The notes under the pieces were generated by a model. The model ran no database searches. It was not told the origin of the DNA and saw only the letters and a list, made by a program, of their open reading frames with translations. A stretch of 37,562 nt of DNA from Enterovibrio norvegicus DSM 15893. GTDB taxonomy: Bacteria; Pseudomonadota; Gammaproteobacteria; Enterobacterales; Vibrionaceae. Each line of letters opens with the position of its first letter. The first letter of the stretch is position 1. Below are positions 28,434 to 37,289 of the stretch, piece by piece. The DNA is taken from positions 1-37,562 of the forward strand of contig NZ_FOWR01000047.1 in NCBI RefSeq assembly GCF_900115495.1, in the 5' to 3' direction. The position numbers were made by a program, and so were the translations under genes.

Positions 28434-29279
28434 TTAACCTTTTTGAACAGCAGCAACTTCGTCTGCGAAGCTCATTTCTTGAGCTTTCTCGATACCTTCA
28501 CCTACTTCTAGGCGAACGAAGCTAGAAACTGAAGCGCCTTTCTCTTTCAAGAATTCGCCAACAGTTTTCTTAGGTTCCATGATGAATGGTTGACCAGTTA
28601 GAGAAACTTCGCCGGTGAATTTCTTCATGCGGCCAACAACCATTTTCTCAGCGATTTCTTGAGGCTTGCCTTCGTTCATCGCGATTTCAACTTGGATTTG
28701 CTGCTCTTTAGCAACAACGTCAGCTGGTACGTCTGATGGGTTAACGTATTCTGGCTTAGAAGCAGCAACGTGCATAGAAACGTGCTTAAGTACTTCTGCA
28801 TCGCCTTCGCCAGCAACAACAACACCAATGCGCTCACCGTGACGGTAAGAAGCGATTGATACGCCTTCTACGTAGTTAACACGACGGATAGAGATGTTCT
28901 CACCGATTTTGGTAACTAGCGCGATACGTGCTTCTTCGAATTGCGCTTGCAGTTCTTCAACTGACGCTTTAGACGCTAGAGCTGCTTCAGCAACTTCGTT
29001 AGCGAATGCAGTGAAGCTGCTATCTTTAGCTACGAAGTCTGTTTGACAGTTAACTTCAACAAGCGCAGCAACACCGTCAGCATCTTTGATGATGATTGTG
29101 CCTTCAGCTGCGATGTTACCTGCTTTCTTAGCAGCTTTCGCAGCGCCACTTTTGCGCATGTTTTCGATTGCTAGTTCGATGTCGCCGTTGCTTTCAACAA
29201 GCGCCTTCTTACATTCCATCATACCTGCGGCTGTACGGTCGCGCAGTTCTTTAACCAGGGCAGCGGTAACAGTTGCCAT
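28434..29279 (-). CDS. tsf: elongation factor Ts
   Basis: Guanine-nucleotide exchange factor that regenerates EF-Tu-GTP. The 281-residue product (E. coli 283) starts with a UBA-like domain ([20 protein letters not shown]), followed by the EF-Tu-contacting CQTDFVAKD, the core subdomains, and the conserved C-terminal module. It is downstream of rpsB, with a hairpin in the 128-bp gap that would lower its expression relative to S2. Confidence 0.98.
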   Translation of the reverse strand: MATVTAALVKELRDRTAAGMMECKKALVESNGDIELAIENMRKSGAAKAAKKAGNIAAEGTIIIKDADGVAALVEVNCQTDFVAKDSSFTAFANEVAEAALASKASVEELQAQFEEARIALVTKIGENISIRRVNYVEGVSIASYRHGERIGVVVAGEGDAEVLKHVSMHVAASKPEYVNPSDVPADVVAKEQQIQVEIAMNEGKPQEIAEKMVVGRMKKFTGEVSLTGQPFIMEPKKTVGEFLKEKGASVSSFVRLEVGEGIEKAQEMSFADEVAAVQKG

Positions 29280-29309
29280 TGTTCAATCCTCGATTCGAAA
29301 CTTTTGGGT

Positions 29310-29338
29310 AAAAATCAGGGGCCGTAATTTGGCCCCTG
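29310..29338 (-). terminator. attenuator hairpin between rpsB and tsf
   Basis: On the minus strand, CAGGGGCC / GGCCCCTG with a 7-nt loop, then ATTTTT. It is a plausible partial terminator that tunes tsf relative to rpsB. Confidence 0.7.
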
Positions 29339-29407
29339 CTAACCTACTTAGCTTACAGCGCCGTTCATGACAGCCTGATTGCTAAGAATGCTCACAAAGA
29401 GCAAATA

Positions 29408-30136
29408 TTACTCAGCGACTTCAACTAGCTCGTCTTCAGCTTGAGCTACGATGTCCTGGCTACGGCCTTCTTTGTAAGACTGTGCTGCAGCGTTCAGGTA
29501 CAGTTGAACAGCGCGGATTGCGTCGTCGTTACCAGGGATAACGAAGTCAACGCCATCTGGATCAGAGTTGGTATCAACTACTGCGTATACTGGGATACCC
29601 AGGTTGTTCGCTTCTTTAATCGCGATGTGCTCGTGATCTGCATCGATAACGAATAGTGCGTCAGGAAGACCACCCATGTTTTTGATACCGCCAAGAGATT
29701 TTTCTAGTTTCTCCATCTCGCGAGTACGCATCAGGGCTTCTTTCTTAGTCAGCTTCTCGAAAGTACCGTCAGTTGCTTGAACTTCTAGCTCTTTAAGACG
29801 CTTGATTGACATGCGAACTGTTTTCCAGTTAGTCAACATACCGCCCAACCAGCGGTTGTTCACGTAGAACTGATCACAGCTTTCTGCAGCTGCTTTTACA
29901 GAATCGCTCGCGGCACGCTTAGTACCAACGAAAAGTACTTTACCTTTACGCTCACCAACTTTAGTCAGTTCGCCAAGTACTTCGTTGAACATTGGTACAG
30001 TTTTTTCTAGGTTAATGATATGAACCTTGTTACGTGCACCAAAGATGAATGGCTTCATCTTAGGGTTCCAGTAACGAGTTTGGTGACCGAAGTGAACACC
30101 AGCTTTAAGCATGTCGCGCATTGAAACAGTAGCCAT
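29408..30136 (-). CDS. rpsB: 30S ribosomal protein S2
   Basis: Small-subunit protein (242 residues; E. coli 241), needed for S1 binding to the ribosome. It starts [27 protein letters not shown] and carries [44 protein letters not shown] and [22 protein letters not shown] 30136 is preceded by GAGGA. The long leader holds the conserved S2-responsive element. It is divergent from map, as in E. coli. Confidence 0.99.
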   Translation of the reverse strand: MATVSMRDMLKAGVHFGHQTRYWNPKMKPFIFGARNKVHIINLEKTVPMFNEVLGELTKVGERKGKVLFVGTKRAASDSVKAAAESCDQFYVNNRWLGGMLTNWKTVRMSIKRLKELEVQATDGTFEKLTKKEALMRTREMEKLEKSLGGIKNMGGLPDALFVIDADHEHIAIKEANNLGIPVYAVVDTNSDPDGVDFVIPGNDDAIRAVQLYLNAAAQSYKEGRSQDIVAQAEDELVEVAE

Positions 30137-30146
30137 TTTAAATTCC

Positions 30147-30226
30147 TCTAGGGGTTAGGCCTCCACATATCCCATACATCCGACCCTAAACGGGCACCCC
30201 GGAGCATGTGTCGATATGTGTGTGAG
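30147..30226 (-). promoter_or_regulatory. rpsB mRNA leader, S2 autoregulatory element
   Basis: On the minus strand this 80-nt stretch closely matches the E. coli rpsB leader: TCCGGGGTGCCC, then AGGGTCGG, then TATGGGATATGTGGAGGC and TAACCCC directly before the ribosome site. In E. coli this conserved structure mediates feedback repression of rpsB-tsf by S2. The pairing GGG...CCC between 30173-30171 and 30153-30151 is kept. Confidence 0.85.
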
Positions 30227-30303
30227 TTATATTAATCAATAATGAAATACCCATACTTAGAACCTGTTTTGCAGATTTACTAAGAAGGCGTATTTCGGCG
30301 CGC

Positions 30304-30312
30304 TTTATACCA
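30304..30312 (-). promoter_or_regulatory. rpsB promoter (extended -10)
   Basis: On the minus strand, TGGTATAAA followed by a GCGCGCC discriminator. The extended -10 with a GC-rich discriminator fits a stringently controlled ribosomal-protein promoter; the -35 region is weak (GGATTT). Confidence 0.6.
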
Positions 30313-30385
30313 TAAAAAGTGACCTTAAATCCAGCATAAAAAAGTCATTGCTTGTCGGCTTGAGGTTCCCACATGGCGATGCGAT

Positions 30386-30394
30386 TGATAATAT
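30386..30394 (+). promoter_or_regulatory. possible map promoter (extended -10)
   Basis: TGATAATAT, a TGn-type extended -10, 59 bp before the map start codon and divergent from the rpsB promoter. The -35 is poor. Confidence 0.35.
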
Positions 30395-30452
30395 GTACCC
30401 ATAGCAATCAATTCATCCCTTGCTAAATAAGGGAACCAACTGAGAGATAGCA

Positions 30453-31250
30453 ATGAGCGCGACTATTAAATCGGCTGAAGAAATCGAAAAAATGCGCGAG
30501 GCTGGTCGCCTTGCGGCACAAGTGCTAGAGATGATCGAAGAGCACGTCAAAGTTGGTGTCACCACCCAAGAACTGGATGACATTTGCCACACATTCATCA
30601 CCGAGACGCAAAGCGCGATTCCGGCTCCACTCAATTATCACGGGTTCCCAAAATCGATTTGTACCTCTATCAACCACATCGTTTGCCACGGCATTCCTAA
30701 TCAAAGCGATGTGCTGAAAGATGGTGACATTATCAATATTGATATCACCGTTATTAAAGATGGCTACCATGGCGACACATCCAAGATGTTCTTGGTTGGT
30801 GATGTATCTGCGGAAGATAAAGCCTTGTGCCACGTTGCACAGGAAAGCCTGTACCAAGCCCTTAAAAAAGTAAAACCAGGCGCACGCATTGGTGATTTAG
30901 GCACTGAAATTCAAAAGTTCATCAAGAACCGTCCTAAGCGTTACTCTATTGTGAAAGATTACTGTGGCCACGGTATCGGTGCGCAGTTCCACGAGGAGCC
31001 GCAAGTTGTTCACTATAAAAACAGTGACCGCACCCTGATCCAAAAAGGCATGTGTTTCACTATCGAGCCTATGATTAATGCGGGCAAATTTGGCACTGTA
31101 TTGGACGAAGACGACGGTTGGACGGTTTATACTGTTGATGGCAAAAAGTCAGCGCAATGGGAGCACACCATTCTCGTCACCGACAACGGGTGTGAAATTC
31201 TCACCCTGCGCAGTGATGAATCGCTTCCACGCATTCTGAACAATGCATAA
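30453..31250 (+). CDS. map: type I methionine aminopeptidase
   Basis: Removes the initiator methionine from nascent proteins; dinuclear metalloenzyme. The 265-residue product keeps the catalytic set at E. coli positions: H79 (HIVCHGIP), D97 (NIDITV) and D108 (YHGDTS), with the remaining ligands in GHGIGAQFHEEP, FTIEPMINAG and WEHTILVT. ATG 30453 is preceded by GAGAG. It is divergent from rpsB and followed by its own terminator. Confidence 0.98.
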   Translation: MSATIKSAEEIEKMREAGRLAAQVLEMIEEHVKVGVTTQELDDICHTFITETQSAIPAPLNYHGFPKSICTSINHIVCHGIPNQSDVLKDGDIINIDITVIKDGYHGDTSKMFLVGDVSAEDKALCHVAQESLYQALKKVKPGARIGDLGTEIQKFIKNRPKRYSIVKDYCGHGIGAQFHEEPQVVHYKNSDRTLIQKGMCFTIEPMINAGKFGTVLDEDDGWTVYTVDGKKSAQWEHTILVTDNGCEILTLRSDESLPRILNNA

Positions 31251-31261
31251 TCATCACAGTG

Positions 31262-31287
31262 AAGTCGGCCTTAGCGCCGGCTTTTTT
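31262..31287 (+). terminator. Rho-independent terminator of map
   Basis: AAGTCGGC / GCCGGCTT stem (one G-U pair) with a 6-nt loop and TTTTTT (31282-31287), 11 bp past the map stop. Confidence 0.9.
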
Positions 31288-31392
31288 ATATCTACCTCAC
31301 CAGCATAACGACCAAAAAAATAAGGGTGAGTAGACAAGCCTTTTCGCGCAGATTGATTTGGGTTTCACCCAGAAGAAATATCAAGGAAGACC

Positions 31393-34014
31393 ATGAACGA
31401 CGTTCTGCTTAAGCCTCAAGACCTGACTGAAGAACAACTCAATGTGACCGAGCTAAAACACCAATTAACCTTGTTTGGTGATGCTCAAAAAGTGGCGTTT
31501 CTCGCTCACGCCCCTGTGAATGACTTGGTCTATCAACGTGCAGAGTTCATGGACGCGCTTTTGCAGCGGCTCTGGCAGCACTACGCATTCAACCACAACC
31601 CGAACCTCGCATTGATTGCAGTGGGTGGTTATGGTCGCAGTGAGCTTCACCCATTGTCAGACATTGACCTCTTAATCCTCAGTGAAAGCGGGATTGAGAA
31701 GCAATACGAAACACGCCTGAGCGAATTTGTTACCTTGCTTTGGGATTTGAAGTTAGAGGTTGGCCATAGCGTCAGAACCCTTTCTGAGTGTTTAGATGTT
31801 GGATTGAATGACCTCACCGTCGCGACTAATTTGCAAGAAGCAAGGTTACTCTGCGGCAGCGAACGCATTTTCCATCAATTAAAAAACTGCATTCACTCTG
31901 AGCACTTTTGGCCCAGCGATAAATTCTTCCAAGCCAAAGTCCAAGAGCAGCGCGATCGTCACGCGAGATACCACGACACCGCTTACAACTTAGAGCCCGA
32001 TATAAAATCCAGCCCTGGTGGTCTGCGCGATATCCATACATTAAGTTGGATTGCTCGACGTCACTTTGGCGCAACAAGCCTGCGTGAAATGAGCAAATAT
32101 GGCTTCCTCACAGACGCCGAATTCCGTGAACTGGACGAGTGCCAAACCATGCTATGGCGCATTCGTTTCGCCCTTCACCTCGAACTGAGACGCTACGACA
32201 ATCGCCTCACCTTCTCTCACCAGCCATCTGTAGCAGAAACCCTCGAATACAAAGGGGAAGGCAACCGTGGTATTGAGCTGATGATGAAGGATTTCTATCG
32301 CACTCTGGGGCGCGTATCAGAACTGAACAAGATGCTTATCCGCTTGTTTGCACAAGCCATTGAAGACGAGCCAGATCATAAGAAAATTGAAGTACTCAGC
32401 GATGACTTTCAACGCCGTGGGCGTCAAATTGAAGCGAGAAAGCCCGCCTTATTCCAAGCGCGTCCCGACACCATCATTGATATGTTTTTGCATATCGCGA
32501 ACGACAAGTCGATTGAGTCCATATCCGCACCAACACTTCGTCAGTTGCGTACCGCTAGACGCCGGTTAAACCGATTTCTTTGCGACATTCCTGAAGCAAA
32601 AGAGAAATTCATCGAGCTTACTCGCCACCCTAACGCCCTGCATAAGGCGTTTCTGTTGATGCACAAGCACGGCGTATTGTCCGCGTACTTACCGCAATGG
32701 AGCCAAATTGTAGGACAGATGCAATTTGACCTGTTTCATGCCTACACGGTTGATGAACATACCGTGCGCCTGCTAAAGCACATCAACGGCTTCAGAAATA
32801 CTGAAAATCGCGAAACACACCCGATTTGTTGTGATATCTACCCGCGCTTAGCAAAACCTGAACTGCTATTGCTCGCGGCTATTTTCCACGACATTGGTAA
32901 GGGGCGTGGCGGCGATCACTCAGAGATAGGGGCAGAAGAATCGTATACCTTCTGCATTGAACACGGCTTTTCGCGTCCAGAGGCTAATCTAGTGAGCTGG
33001 CTGGTGAAAAACCACCTGCTCATGTCAGTAACGGCACAACGCCGCGATATTTATGATCCTGACGTGATCACTGAATTCGCAAAATCAGTGCGCGATGAAG
33101 AGCGACTGGATTACCTTATTTGCCTAACTGTCGCAGATATCAATGCAACCAACCCTGAACTTTGGAACAGCTGGAAACGCACCTTACTGGCTGAGCTGTA
33201 TTACTCAACGCAGAAAGCGCTGCGTCGAGGCCTTGAGAACCCACCGGATATCCGTGAACGCATTAGACATAACCAGCAACTTGCCTCCGCGCTGTTGAGA
33301 ATGAACGGCCACCCACCAAGAGAGATTGAACTCCTGTGGCAGCGGTTTAAAGCCGATTATTTCTTGCGTCATACACACAAGCAAATTGCATGGCATAGCG
33401 AAAATATCCTCGCGCACGACAGTGACGAACCACTCGTGCTCGTCAGCAAAAATGCCACCCGAGGCGGCACGGAGCTTTTCGTTTATAGCCAAGATAGGCC
33501 TAGCCTTTTTGCTCGCGTCGTGGCATCGCTCGATAAGAAGAACTTGAGCGTGCATGATGCACAAATCATGACCAGCAAAGATGGCTTCGCACTGGATACT
33601 TTTATGGTGTTGGATGCAAACAACGAAGCCATTTCATCAGACCGTCACACGAAAATTAAAGAAGGTGTAACACATGCATTGATGCAAGAAGGCACGATCA
33701 CGCTACCTTGCCGTCGTGCATCACGTAAATTGATGGCGTTTAACGTAAAGACTCAAGTCAATTTCCTCCCTACGCGCACAGGAAGACGCACACTCATTGA
33801 GCTTGTAGCGCTCGATACACCAGGGCTACTAGCACGTGTGGGGGCAATATTGGCGAGAGAAAAAGTGTCACTTCAAGCCGCGAAAATCACCACCATTGGT
33901 GAGCGCGCAGAAGACTTTTTCATCGTGACGGACACCGAGCGCCAAAGCCTGTCAGAAGAACAACAAACGTCACTGAGAGAAGCGCTGTTTGATGCAATAA
34001 ATGACGCGTCTTAA
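31393..34014 (+). CDS. glnD: bifunctional [protein-PII] uridylyltransferase / uridylyl-removing enzyme
   Basis: Primary glutamine sensor: uridylylates PII proteins when nitrogen is short and deuridylylates them when glutamine is high. The 873-residue product has the nucleotidyltransferase motif GGYGRSEL (78-85) with catalytic D90 and D92, an HD hydrolase domain with HDIGKGRGGDHS (about 499-510), and two C-terminal ACT domains (from about 695, ELFVYSQDRPSLFARV, and about 800, LIELVALDTPGLLARVGA) for glutamine. AAGGAAG lies just before the ATG. In E. coli dapD follows glnD; here yaeH does. Confidence 0.98.
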   Translation: MNDVLLKPQDLTEEQLNVTELKHQLTLFGDAQKVAFLAHAPVNDLVYQRAEFMDALLQRLWQHYAFNHNPNLALIAVGGYGRSELHPLSDIDLLILSESGIEKQYETRLSEFVTLLWDLKLEVGHSVRTLSECLDVGLNDLTVATNLQEARLLCGSERIFHQLKNCIHSEHFWPSDKFFQAKVQEQRDRHARYHDTAYNLEPDIKSSPGGLRDIHTLSWIARRHFGATSLREMSKYGFLTDAEFRELDECQTMLWRIRFALHLELRRYDNRLTFSHQPSVAETLEYKGEGNRGIELMMKDFYRTLGRVSELNKMLIRLFAQAIEDEPDHKKIEVLSDDFQRRGRQIEARKPALFQARPDTIIDMFLHIANDKSIESISAPTLRQLRTARRRLNRFLCDIPEAKEKFIELTRHPNALHKAFLLMHKHGVLSAYLPQWSQIVGQMQFDLFHAYTVDEHTVRLLKHINGFRNTENRETHPICCDIYPRLAKPELLLLAAIFHDIGKGRGGDHSEIGAEESYTFCIEHGFSRPEANLVSWLVKNHLLMSVTAQRRDIYDPDVITEFAKSVRDEERLDYLICLTVADINATNPELWNSWKRTLLAELYYSTQKALRRGLENPPDIRERIRHNQQLASALLRMNGHPPREIELLWQRFKADYFLRHTHKQIAWHSENILAHDSDEPLVLVSKNATRGGTELFVYSQDRPSLFARVVASLDKKNLSVHDAQIMTSKDGFALDTFMVLDANNEAISSDRHTKIKEGVTHALMQEGTITLPCRRASRKLMAFNVKTQVNFLPTRTGRRTLIELVALDTPGLLARVGAILAREKVSLQAAKITTIGERAEDFFIVTDTERQSLSEEQQTSLREALFDAINDAS

Positions 34015-34021
34015 CGGGATA

Positions 34022-34094
34022 GATCCCCAATGTACGATGCGAGGCGATCTTGACCACAAGTCTCAGTCTTTGATCATTTCGGCTATTGGGGGTC
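34022..34094. repeat. long inverted repeat in the glnD-yaeH gap
   Basis: GATCCCCAAT (34022-34031) pairs with ATTGGGGGTC (34085-34094), ten positions with one G-U pair, enclosing 53 nt. It starts 8 nt past the glnD stop, with no U-tract after it. It may be an RNA structure at the glnD mRNA end or in the yaeH leader. Confidence 0.45.
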
Positions 34095-34165
34095 GATGCA
34101 CGCAACTGCTACAGTGAAGCAATCTATTTTCACTAATTATTCAGTGTGTTTGTATAGAGGTAGTT

Positions 34166-34543
34166 ATGTATCAGAATCTTGTGAACATCGGCATCGAAAG
34201 TCCTGAAAACATCGAACGTTACACCCTGCGCCAAGAAGCAAACTCCGACACACTGAAAATTTATTTTCATAAGTCTAAAGGCGAGCTCTTTGCAAAGAGT
34301 GTGAAGTTCAAATACCCACGCCAACGTAAGAATGTCGTTGTTGACAGCGGCAGTGGTCGTTTCCGCGAAGTCACTGAAATCAATCGAAGCCTGTCTTTGG
34401 TGGTTGATGAGCTGGATAAAATCGTGAGAAAAGAGCAAGGCGAACAGGACACCAAGAAGAAGATTTTGCACGATCTTCGCCACTTAGAAAAAGTGGTCGC
34501 CAGCAAGATCGCAGAGATCGAGGCAGATCTAGAGAAGCTATAA
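34166..34543 (+). CDS. yaeH: YaeH family protein (DUF3461/UPF0325)
   Basis: A 125-residue cytosolic protein of unknown function matching E. coli Yae[37 protein letters not shown] and the C-terminal [20 protein letters not shown] coiled segment. AGAGG lies 5 nt before the ATG. It ends at a bidirectional terminator. In E. coli it is also near map-glnD-dapD. Confidence 0.93.
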   Translation: MYQNLVNIGIESPENIERYTLRQEANSDTLKIYFHKSKGELFAKSVKFKYPRQRKNVVVDSGSGRFREVTEINRSLSLVVDELDKIVRKEQGEQDTKKKILHDLRHLEKVVASKIAEIEADLEKL

Positions 34544-34564
34544 TCTCCAATCGCTCAAACCAAA

Positions 34565-34592
34565 AAAACCGCCTTACATTGGCGGTTTTTTT
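34565..34592. terminator. bidirectional terminator between yaeH and truC
   Basis: AAAACCGCC / GGCGGTTTT stem with 7-nt loop, T7 on the plus side and A7 on the other. It serves yaeH (plus) and truC (minus). Confidence 0.93.
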
Positions 34593-34616
34593 GGTTTTAA
34601 AGCGTCGAACGTTTTT

Positions 34617-35348
34617 CTAAAGCTTATCGCTCAACGTCAACCCATCCAGAACACGACGCCACACAGCATCGACTTTCGCTTCAACGCTCACCTCTTCCCC
34701 CGTCACAGGGTGAATAAATTGCGTACTTGATGCATGTAGCAAAAGTTGATGACAGTCGAATTCGTCGCGGAATAATCGATTGTGTCTACCGTCGCCGTGA
34801 TTTACATCACCAACAATGTGATGGCTCAAATGGTGCATATGACGACGTAATTGGTGTTTTCTCCCCGTGTGCGGTTTCATTTCCACCAGCGTATATCGAC
34901 AGCTTTGGTAACGTCCCATCGGGATTGGCAACTCAGCATGAGCGATAGGACGATACTCAGTGATCGCTTCTTTCGCTTCAGGCTCTTTGGTTGCCTTCTT
35001 GTCAGCAATTTTATCCAGCTCTTCTTTTAACGCGTAATCAAGCGTTGCCCCTTCCTGAATCCAGCCACGAACAATTGCATGATACGTTTTATGAATATCG
35101 CGTCCTGCAAACTTTGGCATCATTTCCGCCGCCATTTCAGAGGATAAAGCAAAAAGTAGCACCCCGGATGTTGGACGATCTAATCGATGCAAAGGGAAAA
35201 CATGCTGACCAATTTGGTCACGGAGCGTTTGCATGACAAAACGCGTTTCACCTTTATCGAGCCAAGAGCGGTGCACCAGCATGCCCGAAGGTTTATTTAC
35301 AGCAATGAGCCATTCATCGCGATAGAGTATTTCTAATTCGATTTGCAT
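34617..35348 (-). CDS. truC: tRNA pseudouridine(65) synthase
   Basis: RluA-family enzyme making pseudouridine at position 65 of tRNA-Ile and tRNA-Asp. The 243-residue product has catalytic D57 in HRLDRPTSG, an N-terminal AVNKPSGMLVHRS segment, TGRKHQLRRHMHHLSHHIVGD with the RluA-type HQLR motif, and a C-terminal LLLHASSTQFIHPVTG. It is 12 bp downstream of yqcC, the same pair and order as in E. coli. Confidence 0.95.
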   Translation of the reverse strand: MQIELEILYRDEWLIAVNKPSGMLVHRSWLDKGETRFVMQTLRDQIGQHVFPLHRLDRPTSGVLLFALSSEMAAEMMPKFAGRDIHKTYHAIVRGWIQEGATLDYALKEELDKIADKKATKEPEAKEAITEYRPIAHAELPIPMGRYQSCRYTLVEMKPHTGRKHQLRRHMHHLSHHIVGDVNHGDGRHNRLFRDEFDCHQLLLHASSTQFIHPVTGEEVSVEAKVDAVWRRVLDGLTLSDKL

Positions 35349-35360
35349 CTTACGTCGCTA

Positions 35361-35687
35361 TCACTGAGAGGAGGGTTGAAAGAGAGCATCAATATCTTTA
35401 GTGACGCGGACAATAGTTTCATGCCCATGCGCCCCTTTAAGCGCTTCTTCAACGTACGGCGAAATAGAGAATGCCGAGGGAAGTGGCAAGTCATGGTCGA
35501 CCAAATGGTGCATTTTCGGAATGAACACCCATTGTAGCCATTCGGCACACGTTAAGACATCAACAGAAAAAGGTTCAACACTCGATAGGGCTTCGTCAGA
35601 AGGCGGTACCCTTTGCCAGTGCCCATGGTGTTCTAGCTCTTGCTGCAGACTGACCAGCAGCACCTTTACATCTTGGTGTTTGCTCAT
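35361..35687 (-). CDS. yqcC: YqcC family protein (DUF446)
   Basis: A 108-residue small helical protein of unknown function, matching E. coli YqcC at LEHHGHWQ, EPFSVDVLTCAEWLQWVFIPKMHHL, LPLPSAFSISPYVEEAL and DIDALF. It forms a two-gene operon with truC. It is divergent from the DUF3549 gene across a 179-bp gap. Confidence 0.93.
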   Translation of the reverse strand: MSKHQDVKVLLVSLQQELEHHGHWQRVPPSDEALSSVEPFSVDVLTCAEWLQWVFIPKMHHLVDHDLPLPSAFSISPYVEEALKGAHGHETIVRVTKDIDALFQPSSQ

Positions 35688-35807
35688 AGATTTTGTCTCT
35701 TATCTGGCCGTATGGGTTGAATTTCTTACTTGGCGCAAGCATATCATCATTCATAACACTCAGCGAAAAGCCTTGTTACCATTCTCCCCGCTTTCAACAT
35801 GCGGGAT

Positions 35808-35816
35808 TGATATACT
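35808..35816 (+). promoter_or_regulatory. promoter of the DUF3549-DUF3301 operon (extended -10)
   Basis: TGATATACT, a TGn extended -10 with TATACT, 51 bp before the ATG. It is preceded by the inverted repeat CCCGC (35787-35791) / GCGGG (35801-35805), which could bind a regulator. The -35 is weak. Confidence 0.45.
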
Positions 35817-35866
35817 GGCCATTCTTCGCATTCCGCCAACGACGGCACGACCAATTAGAAGTGATC

Positions 35867-36907
35867 ATGGAAAATACTCTTTCTCTTAACGCCATTTTTA
35901 GCCAAGCAAACTGCGACTTTGTGGTTTTTGATCTGAGCCGTCGCGTCACGGAAATCAGCAACAAAGATTTTATTGCCATTGAAGAAAACCGTGTTGCCTA
36001 CCCTTTTCCAGCGCAACAGCATGCGCAAATTGGCATCGCATTCTGGCAACCCAACCAATCGCCCTGGATTTGGTTTCTGAAAATGCCATTGGACGAGCGA
36101 GGGTTGCTCCAACAAGCAGCCTTGGGTGATTTTATTCAGTTCGTCGCCCAAGCCATGGGCTCAACACTCAACAAAACACCCACAGAGGAAGAGCAAGAAA
36201 AGCTCGCTGCGAATCCATACACCTTTACGCCACAGGATGACAAGAAGGCCATGTTCCATGCCTTCCTAACGGCGCGACTTAATCAGCCCGCCAGCCAATA
36301 TTACGATCATGCTCAACACTACACATCCGGGGAGCTAGGCTGGAATGATTGGCAAGGTGTCGGACTGCAAGGGTTAGCCGATTTGTGCGCCCGTATGGAC
36401 CGCCACAACAATGTCACGCGTATTCGTAAGGCACTTTCAAACCTTCCTGATACGCCACGTTACGCCTTGCTTGGCTGTTTGGAGCATTGCGCACTGCCCG
36501 CATCACTGAGCGACAGAATTAACGAACAAATCAATGATGTTCTAACCCAGAACGAGGCAGATCTGTTTTTACTCTCGGCGTATGTTCGTGCCTTGTCCGG
36601 TGCAGAATCCACACAGCTACAACAAACCATCACCCAGGTACTCAGCTACCCTGCTCTGCAACACAGAGAAATGTTGATAGCAATTGCGGGACGATGCTGG
36701 CATGCGTTAAATGATAACGCACTGCTCGATACCTTCTTGATTGCTGTCGCTGATCAAAAAGATCCTACTTTCTTCCAACAGATGGTGGCGGATCTCGTCA
36801 TGATCCCCACACTGCGCCCTCAAATGCTCTCTCTGCTCAATGGGCAAGCCTCTGAAGCATTAATGGATTCAGTTCAGCAATTGCAAGCATCGGTGAAATC
36901 GTCATGA
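35867..36907 (+). CDS. DUF3549 family protein
   Basis: A 346-residue cytosolic protein of a family found mainly in Vibrionaceae and relatives, of unknown function. It begins MENTLSLNAIFSQANCDFVVFDLSRRV, with WFLKMPLDERGLL in the N-terminal third and a mostly helical C-terminal two-thirds with repeat-like helices. The upstream frame to 35693 is not used: ATG 35867 gives the family N-terminus and is preceded by AGAAG. Its stop overlaps the next start (ATGA), so translation is coupled. Confidence 0.85.
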   Translation: MENTLSLNAIFSQANCDFVVFDLSRRVTEISNKDFIAIEENRVAYPFPAQQHAQIGIAFWQPNQSPWIWFLKMPLDERGLLQQAALGDFIQFVAQAMGSTLNKTPTEEEQEKLAANPYTFTPQDDKKAMFHAFLTARLNQPASQYYDHAQHYTSGELGWNDWQGVGLQGLADLCARMDRHNNVTRIRKALSNLPDTPRYALLGCLEHCALPASLSDRINEQINDVLTQNEADLFLLSAYVRALSGAESTQLQQTITQVLSYPALQHREMLIAIAGRCWHALNDNALLDTFLIAVADQKDPTFFQQMVADLVMIPTLRPQMLSLLNGQASEALMDSVQQLQASVKSS

Positions 36908-37209
36908 GTGATTTATTTTGGATCATCGCTATTGCTGTTATCGCCAGCCTATTTTGGCAACAGCGCCGTCAAAGTGAGCTCGCAAAGCAATACATTAACC
37001 GCCGCTGTCAGCAAGTGGGTGTGCAGCTCATTTCTATTGCGCGAGGGAACCACAAGTTTGGCTGGCCAAAAGGACCATTGAATATCCAAACACGGTACTT
37101 TTTTGAGTTTTCAGTGAATGGGCTGGATTGTTATCAAGGGTATGCCGTGATGAAAGGCATGAGGCTACAAGAAGTGTTTATGCCCGCCTACCCTGTGGTT
37201 GAAGAGTAA
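36904..37209 (+). CDS. DUF3301 family membrane-anchored protein
   Basis: A 101-residue protein with one N-terminal membrane segment (about 3-18, LFWIIAIAVIASLFW) and a basic cytosolic domain (RRCQQVGVQLISIARG, RYFFEFSVNGLDCYQGYAVM). Function unknown; the family is usually paired with DUF3549. The start overlaps the previous stop by 4 bp. No plus-strand terminator follows; the gene converges on the CsrB-type RNA. Confidence 0.87.
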   Translation: MSDLFWIIAIAVIASLFWQQRRQSELAKQYINRRCQQVGVQLISIARGNHKFGWPKGPLNIQTRYFFEFSVNGLDCYQGYAVMKGMRLQEVFMPAYPVVEE

Positions 37210-37256
37210 AACCAGCTCGTTGCAAACATGGCGATTTGCACCGTTTTGGGATGGTA
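37210..37256. other. gap between DUF3301 gene and CsrB terminator
   Basis: No gene or strong signal is seen apart from the A-rich run forming the CsrB U-tract at its right end. Confidence 0.5.
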
Positions 37257-37289
37257 GAAAAAGAACGGGCGCGACATATAGTCGCGCCC
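37256..37289 (-). terminator. Rho-independent terminator of the CsrB-type RNA
   Basis: On the minus strand, a perfect 9-bp GC-rich stem GGGCGCGAC / GTCGCGCCC with 5-nt loop, then GTTCTTTTTCTA. There is no T-run on the plus strand, which assigns it to the minus-strand RNA. Confidence 0.93.
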
